Source: Methanosarcinales archaeon
GTDB taxonomy: Archaea; Halobacteriota; Syntropharchaeia; Alkanophagales; Methanospirareceae
Reading direction: 5' to 3'
DNA length: 7,859 nucleotides
Assembly (NCBI GenBank): GCA_030621945.1
Contig: JAUXGS010000036.1
Coordinates: 1 to 7,859, forward strand
Shown here: one piece after another, positions 1 to 4,857 of the stretch
Numbering within the stretch: position 1 is the stretch's first letter
Layout of the letters: the number at the start of each line of letters is the position of its first letter
Position numbers and translations under genes: made by a program
Notes under the pieces: generated by a model
Databases searched by the model: none
What the model was told of the DNA's origin: nothing
What the model saw: only the letters and a program-made list of their open reading frames with translations

Positions 1-1
1 C

Positions 2-124
2 CAAAAAGATAATGCTGCCGAACTTCTTGATGATATTGCCGCCGCTCGAAACACGCTACGCGCTTTATCTGAAATGCAGAAAGTACCCTTCGATGCTTTA
101 ATCGTAATCGAAAAAGAGAAATGA
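2..124 (+). CDS. C-terminal end of an unidentified gene (partial)
   Basis: An open frame runs in from the left edge and ends with TGA at 122-124, giving about 40 residues, starting QKDNAAELLDDIAAARNTLR and ending ALIVIEKEK. The Ala/Leu/Glu-rich stretch looks like an amphipathic helix followed by a short beta-strand-like end. The stop overlaps the next gene's start as ATGA at 121-124, the usual arrangement for translational coupling, which supports this being a real gene end in the same operon. The start lies outside the window, and too little is visible to name a family. Its codons are mixed (GCC, CGC, CTT, ATC), unlike the ATA/AGA-rich genes further right. Confidence 0.6.
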   Translation, partial: QKDNAAELLDDIAAARNTLRALSEMQKVPFDALIVIEKEK

Positions 125-747
125 CAAAACGAAAATCCGAAGAATGGAACAACCGCGAGATTTGGTTTATGCTTACATATTGTATCCTGTGTTTCATATC
201 CGGCGTAATTCTACTCTTTTATTTTGATGTGTTGATTGGGCTCGGAGTTGTTCTTATATCTGCGATATTTCTCATCCCATCACTGATAGAAGCAAAGAAA
301 AAGGTTGGAAACTATCTAAAAGAGCGAAGAGCGGAAAAACTCAGACGAATCAGGGAAACATTCATCGTTGGTGGAACGCCACAAAAACATCATAAAAAGA
401 AGAAGCAACGTGAACATGTTAAATGCCCTACAATTGACGACTTCATCTCAAAAGGTACGGCAATGCGCGAATTGGGATTGTTCTACGAGAAGAAAAGTAA
501 AAAAGTTACAATTATGAAAATGAGAGAACAGATAAAACCATCTGCACCGAGTAGAACATACAGGCAGCTAAATGGATTGTTTGATGCACTGAACTATCGC
601 AAACGAATCAGAATCGCACATCAAGCTAATATCGGTTCAGGGCATCACGGTGATAGTATCAGGAAAATGGTGGAGACAGAAGCTAAACGCAGGGGTGTTT
701 CTATTTCGGTAAGAATGAAGGGGGGAGATTTAATAATAGAGAGATGA
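121..747 (+). CDS. Two-helix membrane protein with basic cytoplasmic domain, unknown function
   Basis: The product has 208 residues. A short polar N-terminus is followed by two hydrophobic segments at about residues 14-34 and 37-56, separated by a short turn, which predicts a membrane hairpin. Next come a strongly basic stretch (about 59-78, then HKKKKQR near 92-98) and a soluble C-terminal domain of about 110 residues that contains RTYRQLNGLFDAL and ends VRMKGGDLIIER. Positive charge after the second helix fits both ends in the cytoplasm. No signal-peptidase site or catalytic motif is evident, and I do not recognise the family. The start overlaps the preceding stop as ATGA and only a weak GAGAA lies upstream, so initiation is probably coupled. 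The stop again overlaps the next start as ATGA at 744-747. The C-terminal domain could bind nucleic acid (basic, mixed alpha/beta), but that is a guess. Confidence 0.75.
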   Translation: MTKRKSEEWNNREIWFMLTYCILCFISGVILLFYFDVLIGLGVVLISAIFLIPSLIEAKKKVGNYLKERRAEKLRRIRETFIVGGTPQKHHKKKKQREHVKCPTIDDFISKGTAMRELGLFYEKKSKKVTIMKMREQIKPSAPSRTYRQLNGLFDALNYRKRIRIAHQANIGSGHHGDSIRKMVETEAKRRGVSISVRMKGGDLIIER

Positions 748-975
748 CGAAAAGAGAACTGATGTGGATGTTGCTGACTAATATTGTCATGTTTGCAGGC
801 GGATGTTATCATGTTTGCAGGCGGATGGTATATCGGCGTGATGTAACAAGCAGCCTTCATTGGTTATGCGATTTTCGTCATGCGTTGCTACATGCGGAAA
901 TTTGGTTTGTGTCTGTCTTCGACAGTGCTCTCGCAATTCTCGGGTGGCGGGAATCTAACATTCATCGATTTTTGA
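744..975 (+). pseudogene. Small membrane-protein gene broken by a 22-bp tandem duplication
   Basis: The frame opens at ATG 744, overlapping the previous stop. It encodes MTKRELMWMLLTNIVMFAGG, which is mostly one hydrophobic helix. At 787-808 and 809-830 a 22-bp unit is duplicated (21 of 22 bases identical; TCATGTTTGCAGGCGGATG is repeated exactly). Because 22 is not a multiple of three, the frame shifts: the continuing frame gives an unconvincing Cys/Arg/His-rich tail to 1034. Removing one copy restores MFAGGWYIGVM followed by TAA at 844-846. Beyond that stop the same frame stays open to TGA 973-975 and begins QAAFIGYAIFVMRCYM, another membrane-like segment. The original was therefore either a 26-residue one-helix protein or a longer protein that also gained an in-frame stop. 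The duplication is seen directly; loss of function is inferred. Confidence 0.6.
787..830 (+). repeat. 22-bp tandem duplication (two copies)
   Basis: Copy 1 is 787-808 and copy 2 is 809-830. They differ only at T806 versus G828. Near-identity suggests a recent slippage or unequal-exchange event. It sits inside a coding frame and shifts it. Confidence 0.9.
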
Positions 976-1022
976 GCCGTAGTCTGTCAGATTATTTTTA
1001 TGATTTTAAAGCCACCCGAAAA
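937..1022. repeat. Inverted repeat, 12-bp arms with 62-nt spacer
   Basis: TTCTCGGGTGGC at 937-948 is complementary to GCCACCCGAAAA at 1011-1022 with one mismatch. A further AATC/GATT pairing lies inside the arms. It falls where the broken small gene ends and could be a large hairpin terminating the left operon, or the remnant of a small inserted element. No target-site duplication was recognised. Confidence 0.55.
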
Positions 1023-1173
1023 TCCTCAAACTAAATTTCCTTACGTCCTGCTTGCTCTGCGTTATTCGTTATGGTTACTTACCTTTTGGGTATCCCCGGT
1101 AAAGCTTTGAAATATCAGAACAGGGGATTTTAGACAAAGTTTTACTCGCGGTCGTAACAATCGGCGCACGATC

Positions 1174-1189
1174 AAATAAAATTTTATTT
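1174..1189. promoter_or_regulatory. Perfect 16-bp AT palindrome, possible TATA/operator site
   Basis: AAATAAAATTTTATTT is an exact palindrome. TTTTATTTA within it is a fair match to an archaeal TATA box, and a purine-rich sense strand starts just downstream at about 1200. It could be a promoter for a transcript through 1200-1390 or for the whole downstream block, or a regulator site. No transcription start can be read from sequence alone. Confidence 0.35.
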
Positions 1190-1387
1190 AGGATTAATGT
1201 GAGAAAATGAACTTGCGATGGGAAGGGATTCGCAAGCGAGGAACGCAAGAGAACTTGTGGAGAAAACCAAGTGATAAAGTAAGCGAAAGCAACCTTAAAT
1301 CGAAGAAAGGTAACCAATAGTTGAGGGAGCCTGCCAAAAGGACAATGAATAAGGGTAGTAAAGCAAGAGAGAGACGCACAGGGATAG

Positions 1388-1396
1388 TTTTTTTTT
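1388..1396 (+). terminator. T9 run, possible archaeal terminator
   Basis: Nine consecutive T on the + strand end a purine-rich, gene-free stretch. Archaeal RNA polymerase can terminate at oligo-T without a hairpin, and none is evident directly upstream. It would end a short transcript starting near 1200, before the leader of the gene at 1496. Confidence 0.35.
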
Positions 1397-1429
1397 CAGT
1401 ATTACTAAAATGTCTTAGTCTAATAGTAT

Positions 1430-1474
1430 GCTCCTTGTAGATGATACATAACCGGTTTAATCCCGGTAAGGAGC
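1430..1474 (+). ncRNA. tRNA-like mini-element: acceptor stem plus T arm, no anticodon arm
   Basis: GCTCCTT (1430-1436) pairs perfectly with AAGGAGC (1468-1474). Inside it and directly abutting the 3' strand is a 5-bp arm, ACCGG (1451-1455) with CCGGT (1463-1467), closing a 7-base loop TTTAATC. Seven plus five base pairs stacked without a gap, a closing G-C pair and a 7-base loop are the exact geometry of a tRNA acceptor and T arm. The loop matches TTCRANY except T for C at position 56. Only 14 bases (1437-1450) replace the D and anticodon arms; GTA/TAC could form a 3-bp hairpin there. It may be a tRNA remnant, an attachment-site fragment, a small structured RNA, or a leader fold hiding the AAGGAG ribosome-site sequence. 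The fold is seen; the role is unknown. Confidence 0.4.
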
Positions 1475-1495
1475 TATGAAAAAGAGGTGTAAAAC

Positions 1496-1702
1496 ATGAA
1501 TAAAAAAGGAATGGTTGGAATGGAAAAGAGCGAAAAGTATAAGAAAAAGTTTTTGATACGAATGGACGCGCAGTGGTGGATTGAAGGATATTCAGAGGTG
1601 GAAGCAATACAACACCTTGTAAATGTCATATACAGGGATAAATTCCTTGATGAGCACCATCCGGCGTTTAGATGTATTGGTGAAAAAGGAATAGAGGGGT
1701 AA
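1496..1702 (+). CDS. 68-residue hypothetical protein, first gene of the small-gene block
   Basis: ATG 1496 follows GAGGTG (1484-1489) with six bases between. A 7-codon frame, ATG 1476 to TGA 1499, ends in an ATGA overlap with this start; it could be a leader peptide, but its AAGGAG is only two bases from its ATG, too close to work well. The protein has a basic N-terminus (MNKKGMVGMEKSEKYKKKFL), a helix-like middle containing EVEAIQHLVNVIYRDKF and a short tail with one Cys. ATGs at 1511 and 1520 are alternative starts. There is no transmembrane segment or known motif. It is probably a small cytoplasmic alpha-helical protein of unknown function. Confidence 0.7.
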   Translation: MNKKGMVGMEKSEKYKKKFLIRMDAQWWIEGYSEVEAIQHLVNVIYRDKFLDEHHPAFRCIGEKGIEG

Positions 1703-1717
1703 AAAGGAGGAGAAAAA

Positions 1718-1822
1718 ATGAGTGAAGAAGAAGAGTTTTTTGGAATGGAAAAGGTAGATACATATTTCGGAACGTGGGATGGTAAAGGGGATTGGGATGT
1801 ATACACAGGAGAGAAAAAATGA
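1718..1822 (+). CDS. 34-residue acidic hypothetical protein
   Basis: A strong ribosome site, AAGGAGG (1704-1710), precedes ATG 1718. The product starts MSEEEEFFGMEKVDTYFGTW and is acidic and aromatic. Its stop overlaps the next start as ATGA (1819-1822). The good ribosome site and the coupled stop are the main evidence that it is translated. No family is recognised. Confidence 0.6.
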   Translation: MSEEEEFFGMEKVDTYFGTWDGKGDWDVYTGEKK

Positions 1823-2076
1823 GTGATAAAATAGACATAATATTTGAGAGTATGCCAGAGAGTACAACATTTAACGGCGACAATACACAGATAACGTGGA
1901 CAGAGTTAAGAGGGCAGTTGATAGAGCGACTACTTAAATTAACACCTATATTGCATGAGCAAGGGATAAGAAAAATAGAGGTAGGCAGTATAATGTGGTT
2001 TTATCGGAGAAACAGAACACGAGGGCGGTTTTTAGAATTGAACACCATGTTTACGGCGAGGTTGTTAAAGAGGTGA
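1819..2076 (+). CDS. 85-residue hypothetical protein
   Basis: The start at 1819 is chosen over an upstream in-frame start at 1792 because GGAGAG (1808-1813) lies five bases before it and the ATG overlaps the previous stop as ATGA. The product begins MSDKIDIIFESMPESTTFNG. Next come a predicted long helix (TWTELRGQLIERLLKLTPIL), a strand-like IRKIEVGSIMWFYRRN, and a basic end. The Ile codons are essentially all ATA, typical of the middle block. The mixed alpha/beta pattern suggests a small folded cytoplasmic domain. The basic C-terminal half (RRNRTRGRF) might contact nucleic acid, but nothing proves it. Confidence 0.7.
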   Translation: MSDKIDIIFESMPESTTFNGDNTQITWTELRGQLIERLLKLTPILHEQGIRKIEVGSIMWFYRRNRTRGRFLELNTMFTARLLKR

Positions 2077-2081
2077 TAAAA

Positions 2082-2282
2082 ATGGAACTAACTAAAAAAT
2101 CAAAAGAAGAGTTTGTTAGGAGATATAACGGGTACGGCGTGGTATTCCTAAGAACCGGCGATAAGGAAATAACAGAAATAGAAATCTACCGCGACAGAAA
2201 AGGCAGATTCCGTACCATAAACGGAACGCTACTAACGGAGCGGCTAAATGAGTTGGAGAAGACATTAGTGGAGGAAGATTAA
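2082..2282 (+). CDS. 66-residue hypothetical protein
   Basis: ATG 2082 is preceded by GAGGTGAT (2070-2077), which overlaps the stop of the previous gene, so this start is preferred over the upstream in-frame one at 1995. The product begins MELTKKSKEEFVRRYNGYGV, then alternates strand-like segments (VVFLRTG, ITEIEIYRDRKGRFRTI) and ends in an acidic helix (LTERLNELEKTLVEED). It is highly charged, with no Cys and no membrane segment. It looks like a small alpha/beta domain. Function unknown. Confidence 0.7.
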   Translation: MELTKKSKEEFVRRYNGYGVVFLRTGDKEITEIEIYRDRKGRFRTINGTLLTERLNELEKTLVEED

Positions 2283-2283
2283 A

Positions 2284-2370
2284 ATGGGAAAAGAAGAAAA
2301 GCATGATATAGGGGTGTTTATCTGTGTAGTTTGTGTATGGTTAGGGATAACAATAACGGGGGTATTTTAG
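2284..2370 (+). CDS. 28-residue single-helix membrane micro-protein
   Basis: ATG 2284 lies one base after the previous stop, with GGAGG about ten bases upstream inside the preceding gene. A charged start, MGKEEKHD, is followed by about 20 uninterrupted hydrophobic residues (IGVFICVVCVWLGITITGVF), enough for one membrane span, then TAG. Two Cys lie within the span. Such one-helix proteins in viral or plasmid operons often modulate a larger membrane partner, but no partner is evident nearby. The case for a real gene rests on position, ribosome site and the hydrophobic profile. Confidence 0.5.
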   Translation: MGKEEKHDIGVFICVVCVWLGITITGVF

Positions 2371-2371
2371 A

Positions 2372-2476
2372 ATGACGAAAGAAGAGTTAAACAGGCACTT
2401 ATATAATTTGTGGAGCTTGAGCGGAGGGAAAATTGGAAAGAAGCCACCGGAAAAAGAAATGGAAAAATGGAGGTGA
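2372..2476 (+). CDS. 34-residue basic hypothetical protein
   Basis: ATG 2372 starts one base after the previous TAG; GGGGGT (2359-2364) is an acceptable ribosome site. The product starts MTKEELNRHLYNLWSLSGGK and has a Lys/Glu-rich tail. The stop lies inside the ribosome site of the next gene (GGAGGTGA). No family is recognised, and with so few residues coding status depends on packing and ribosome-site evidence. Confidence 0.5.
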   Translation: MTKEELNRHLYNLWSLSGGKIGKKPPEKEMEKWR

Positions 2477-2480
2477 GAAA

Positions 2481-2621
2481 ATGAAGAGGAAAAAAATAAC
2501 ACAAAAGGAATGGAACGAAACGCCCAAAGATTATAAGAGCGTAATAAACGGCAAACCTTATAAATTGTTCTTAGAAGAAAAGCGAGGGACTGTTTTAACG
2601 CCTGTTGTAATAGTAGGTTAA
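2481..2621 (+). CDS. 46-residue hypothetical protein, last gene of the first block
   Basis: GGAGGTGA (2469-2476) lies just upstream of ATG 2481, so the longer in-frame start at 2433 is unlikely. The product begins MKRKKITQKEWNETPKDYKS and ends with strands, PYKLFLEEKRGTVLTPVVIV. The order basic helix, Asn-Gly-Lys turn, two-strand hairpin suggests a compact small domain. No named family is recognised. It is followed by the 120-bp gap with the CCGG hairpin, so it probably ends the first transcription unit. Confidence 0.65.
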   Translation: MKRKKITQKEWNETPKDYKSVINGKPYKLFLEEKRGTVLTPVVIVG

Positions 2622-2624
2622 TTT

Positions 2625-2660
2625 GTGCAACCGGATTTAATCCCGGCACTTCATATTTTT
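2625..2660 (+). terminator. CCGG hairpin followed by T5: terminator and/or operator
   Basis: GTG (2625-2627) and CCGG (2631-2634) pair with CCGG (2643-2646) and CAC (2647-2649) around the loop ATTTAATC, with a CAA bulge. A T5 run follows at 2656-2660. It begins four bases after the stop of the upstream gene, as a terminator would. The core ACCGGATTTAATCCCGG nearly duplicates 1451-1466, which argues for a conserved protein-binding or RNA element rather than chance. Confidence 0.45.
2630..2646. repeat. Second copy of the ACCGG(A)TTTAATCCCGG element
   Basis: This matches 1451-1466 except for one inserted A. Both copies are inverted repeats (CCGG, 7-8 base spacer, CCGG) and both sit in the only sizeable gaps before gene blocks on this strand. 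A related ATCCCCGG lies at 1092-1099. The gene after this copy is a putative ribbon-helix-helix regulator, so the element may be its operator (inference). Confidence 0.5.
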
Positions 2661-2742
2661 AGACAAGAAAAGACGAGAGGTAAGAACCAAAAGACCGAAA
2701 GTCAAGTATAGGGGTAAGTACAATATAGTATTAGGTGAAAAG

Positions 2743-2913
2743 ATGCAAAACAATAAAAAAAAGGAAGGGGAAAAGGGCGAAGAAGAAGGAGTAAGAAAAA
2801 CGATAAGCTTTGAGGAAAAAGCAAAAGAGATAATAGAGGAGTACAGAAGAAAGAAAAAGGTGATACCGACTTTCACTAAAGCGGTAAATGAAATAATAGT
2901 AAAATCTAAATAA
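2743..2913 (+). CDS. Putative ribbon-helix-helix DNA-binding regulator
   Basis: The product has 56 residues. After a Lys/Glu-rich N-terminal arm (1-16) comes a strand, VRKTISF (17-23), then helix A (EEKAKEIIEEYRRKK, 24-38), a short turn, and helix B (PTFTKAVNEIIVK, 42-54). This strand-helix-helix order and length match the CopG/Arc-like ribbon-helix-helix fold; such proteins bind operator DNA as dimers with paired strands in the major groove. AGGTG lies five bases before the ATG. The codons after the ATG include an A8 run. It is the first gene after the CCGG inverted repeat at 2630-2646, a typical place for an autoregulator. The family call rests on pattern only; a different small helical protein is possible. 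Confidence 0.55.
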   Translation: MQNNKKKEGEKGEEEGVRKTISFEEKAKEIIEEYRRKKKVIPTFTKAVNEIIVKSK

Positions 2914-2967
2914 ATGAAAAGAGAAGAACTTTGCGGGTTCTTCTCAAATATCGATGGAGGTAAACAA

Positions 2968-3240
2968 ATGCGACCATCAAAAGAAAATAGGATTTTGAAG
3001 TATAAAAAGGTTTCGGAATTTGGCGAATCCGGGACACTTAGTAGAAACGCCGCGAATGTAGAGCCCGATATATTAGACTATGTGAGAAAACAGATGCACC
3101 GAGCTACAGCAACATGCGAGGTTATAGGGGCAGCAATACTGTTCCAAGAAGAGATGCATAGGGAGATGTCAATAATTGAAGAGCAATTGATGAACAAAGC
3201 GGGCTTTGAGGAAGAAGAAGGATTTGGGGTGAGGTGGTAA
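2968..3240 (+). CDS. 90-residue hypothetical protein
   Basis: The frame is open from an ATG at 2914, right after the previous stop, but GGAGGT at 2956-2961 lies six bases before ATG 2968, so the shorter 90-residue product is preferred. The first 18 codons of the longer form may just bridge the two genes. The product begins MRPSKENRILKYKKVSEFGE; a Ser/Asn-rich linker is followed by a helical C-terminal half (ILDYVRKQMHRATATCEVIG, then REMSIIEEQLM) and an acidic end. Two amphipathic helices with a central Ala-rich stretch suggest a helical hairpin or oligomer. No family is recognised. The stop overlaps the ribosome-site region of the next gene. Confidence 0.65.
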   Translation: MRPSKENRILKYKKVSEFGESGTLSRNAANVEPDILDYVRKQMHRATATCEVIGAAILFQEEMHREMSIIEEQLMNKAGFEEEEGFGVRW

Positions 3241-3242
3241 TG

Positions 3243-3614
3243 ATGAACAAAACAGACGAAGGCTGGAGAATAGAAACGAGAAAAGGGAGAATAGAAGGCG
3301 GTGGCAGATATGAAACAACGGAAAAGGTAAGGGTGTTGAGTAAAGAGAATGGAAGGCGAGTAATAGAGGCGATAGTAATAGCCGATATGGATATAGACCG
3401 CTCAGGGAACAAAAGCGTAGATAGAGGAAAAGGCTATCATTACATAGCTTTAATGGAAGGTGAGGAGCAGCTATCGTTCGCAAACAACTTTACAAAGGCG
3501 GGTTTAGGCTGGAGGGTCTTATCTAAGAACTGCCTTTCCTTCGTTCAAGACGTGAAAACGAAGAAAGAAGCTATCGAGTTACTGCCAGCAGCAGCTAAGG
3601 TGGTGAGCATGTAA
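3243..3614 (+). CDS. 123-residue hypothetical protein, probably beta-rich
   Basis: GAGGTG (3231-3236) is six bases before ATG 3243. ATG 3240 and GTG 3234 are in frame but too close to the ribosome site. The product starts MNKTDEGWRIETRKGRIEGG, continues with alternating charged strands (KVRVLSKENG, RVIEAIVIADMDIDR), a YHYIALMEG segment, then GLGWRVLSKNCLSF and a C-terminal helix with EAIELLPAAAKVV. Two GWR-containing segments, near residues 8 and 90, may reflect an internal repeat of a beta unit. No motif or membrane segment is seen. Codon use becomes more mixed in the last third. Confidence 0.7.
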   Translation: MNKTDEGWRIETRKGRIEGGGRYETTEKVRVLSKENGRRVIEAIVIADMDIDRSGNKSVDRGKGYHYIALMEGEEQLSFANNFTKAGLGWRVLSKNCLSFVQDVKTKKEAIELLPAAAKVVSM

Positions 3615-3615
3615 G

Positions 3616-3795
3616 ATGACAACAAAGAAAGATTGCATAGTAAGAGCAGCCAGAGAACTCAATGATAGACACACCGCGCAGAAGATAGCAGATAGAGCGG
3701 AGGAAGTTGACTACAGAGGTTACGAAGCTATGTTAAGAGAAGGCAAGGCACTGTTTGCGAAAGACCTCGAAGAAATTCAGGAGGGGAGAGCGTAA
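3616..3795 (+). CDS. 59-residue helical hypothetical protein
   Basis: ATG 3616 follows the previous TAA by one base; AGGTGG and GGTGAG at 3599-3606 provide the ribosome site. The product starts MTTKKDCIVRAARELNDRHT, then has QKIADRAEEVDYRGYEAM and a last helix FAKDLEEIQEGRA, so it is predicted all-helical and highly charged. Its last bases contain the ribosome site of the next gene (GGAGGGGAG, 3780-3788). No family is recognised. Confidence 0.6.
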   Translation: MTTKKDCIVRAARELNDRHTAQKIADRAEEVDYRGYEAMLREGKALFAKDLEEIQEGRA

Positions 3796-3796
3796 G

Positions 3797-3985
3797 ATGC
3801 CAATAACAATATTTCTGAATGACAAAGATTTGGACAAATATCCCAGTCTTCATAGCTCAATGATAGAGGAACTCGAAGACGACCTCGCGAAGCTTCTCAA
3901 TAAAACGTTTGTTGATTTCATTATTGTGAATAGCTATACAGGCAATACAATAAGGGACGTACCAAAGAAGGAGGGGAGCAAATAA
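3797..3985 (+). CDS. 62-residue hypothetical protein
   Basis: ATG 3797 is chosen over an upstream TTG at 3755 because GGAGGGGAG (3780-3788) ends eight bases before it and the ATG comes one base after the preceding stop. The product begins MPITIFLNDKDLDKYPSLHS, has a helix (SMIEELEDDLAKLLNKTF) and then a strand, VDFIIVNSYTGNTIRDV. The strand-helix-strand pattern suggests a small alpha/beta domain. There is no catalytic motif. It is one of the most natural-looking protein sequences among the small genes. Confidence 0.7.
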   Translation: MPITIFLNDKDLDKYPSLHSSMIEELEDDLAKLLNKTFVDFIIVNSYTGNTIRDVPKKEGSK

Positions 3986-3986
3986 A

Positions 3987-4127
3987 ATGTTTTGTATAAA
4001 CGTATTGGTACCCGTGGAACTCGAGGACGGCGGGTTGTATAACACAATGGAAGAAGCAGAAGAGGAGAAAGCGCATTTAGACGGTATGGATGCAGGTAAC
4101 ATATACGAAATAGAGGAGGTGAAATAA
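3987..4127 (+). CDS. 46-residue acidic hypothetical protein
   Basis: GGAGGGGAG (3970-3978) ends eight bases before ATG 3987, and the frame starts one base after the previous stop. The product begins with a strand, MFCINVLVPVELEDG, followed by a very acidic helix (NTMEEAEEEKAHLDG) and a short strand ending IEEVK. The net charge is strongly negative, which in viral small-gene cassettes is sometimes DNA mimicry; nothing further supports that here. Its last codons contain GGAGGTGA, the ribosome site of the large gene that follows. Confidence 0.65.
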   Translation: MFCINVLVPVELEDGGLYNTMEEAEEEKAHLDGMDAGNIYEIEEVK

Positions 4128-4128
4128 A

Positions 4129-4857
4129 ATGGCAACAGAACCACAATTAGCAGCACTTAGAAACTGGTTAAAACAAGAGATGCCGAAAGGTGAAGCAGTT
4201 TGCGAGATGCCAGGCGAAGTATGCTCTGACGCATTGAGCCGACTACATGAGGCAAGCGAGAAATTCAAGGAAGATAAGAAAACAAATTACGGGCTCGCAC
4301 TGAAAACGAAGAAAGAGATCGTTAAAGAACTCCAGGAACAAGGATGGATAGGTGTACCGATTAGCGAGGGCGAGGAAAAAGAAAAGAAGGTGGAGAAAGC
4401 ATCGGAATTGCCAAAGAAACCAGATGAAAAAGAGGTGTTCGGAGATAGGGCACAGGCAGAGGCGGAGAAGATAAGAGATGAGCAAGGATTGACACAGGTA
4501 GCACCGGAGCAAGAGATGGTGACGATAACAATAACGCAGGAACTGCCGACATCCCTGGGAACGGACGGTAAAACATACGAGTTAAAACCGGGACTTGTAA
4601 GAATACCAAAAGAAAACGCAGAGGCACTGATAAAAAGAGGAGCGGCGACAAAGGAGGGAGAAGAACCACCACAACAGCCAAAAGTCACGGAGCTAATCGC
4701 GAAATTTGTTGACATCTTAGCGCAGGTAAGCGAGGTGGTTAGAAATGAGGATAGAATACCAAAACAGGAGAAGGGATACGCAACGAACTGGGCTGCAAAT
4801 GCAGTTAAAGATGCGTTGGAAAAAGAAGGAAAAGACGAAGAGGAGGTCGGGTGCTAA
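4129..4857 (+). CDS. 242-residue protein with a GINS-B-like segment, possible replication factor
   Basis: This is the largest gene in the block, with GGAGGTG (4115-4121) seven bases before ATG. An N-terminal helical region (about 1-75, ending GWIGVPI) is followed by a Lys/Glu/Pro-rich linker (about 78-128). Then comes a segment at about 131-173: strand VTITITQELP, DGKTYELKPG, and IPKENAEALIKRGAA. The strand, DG-x-Y turn, PGxVxxxP and final AExLIKRGxA helix resemble the small B domain of archaeal GINS subunits, which contact MCM/Cdc45 partners during replication. A helical region follows (about 185-236). The standard GINS A domain is not evident, so this is not simply a GINS subunit. It may be a viral or plasmid protein that borrows the B domain as an interaction module. 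The resemblance comes from memory of the family, not from a search. Confidence 0.6.
   Translation: MATEPQLAALRNWLKQEMPKGEAVCEMPGEVCSDALSRLHEASEKFKEDKKTNYGLALKTKKEIVKELQEQGWIGVPISEGEEKEKKVEKASELPKKPDEKEVFGDRAQAEAEKIRDEQGLTQVAPEQEMVTITITQELPTSLGTDGKTYELKPGLVRIPKENAEALIKRGAATKEGEEPPQQPKVTELIAKFVDILAQVSEVVRNEDRIPKQEKGYATNWAANAVKDALEKEGKDEEEVGC

Larger units (their letters stand above)
976..1495. other. Intergenic leader region without a convincing gene
   Basis: Frames on both strands were considered and none has the ribosome sites or composition of the neighbouring genes; minus-strand frames here are Phe/Leu/Ser/Pro-rich complements of purine-rich sequence. The stretch holds a hairpin (TTACC 1079-1083 with GGTAA 1098-1102, inner GGG/CCC). 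It also holds CTTTG 1105-1109 that can pair with CAAAG 1135-1139, a 16-bp AT palindrome (1174-1189), a T9 run (1388-1396) and the tRNA-like element (1430-1474). One 37-codon + strand ORF (1207-1320, starting MNLRWEGIRKRG) is possible but has no clear ribosome site. The region probably carries the promoter and leader of the gene block starting at 1496, and may encode a small RNA. Confidence 0.55.

Noticed and set aside
744..1034. Full 96-residue frame as an intact gene
   Set aside because: After the 22-bp duplication the frame yields a Cys/Arg/His-rich sequence without structure, while removing one copy gives a more natural membrane-protein continuation and an early stop.
1476..1499. 7-codon leader peptide MKKRCKT overlapping the start at 1496
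   Set aside because: Its AAGGAG is only two bases from the ATG, and no codon pattern suggests attenuation; mentioned under the gene but not listed separately.
1194..1607. Minus-strand frames over 1075-1883
   Set aside because: Their Phe/Leu/Ser/Pro-rich products are what the complement of purine-rich + genes gives, and they overlap + genes that have good ribosome sites.
1430..2646. CRISPR array from the repeated CCGG element
   Set aside because: Only two copies about 1.2 kb apart with genes between them, and no regular spacers.
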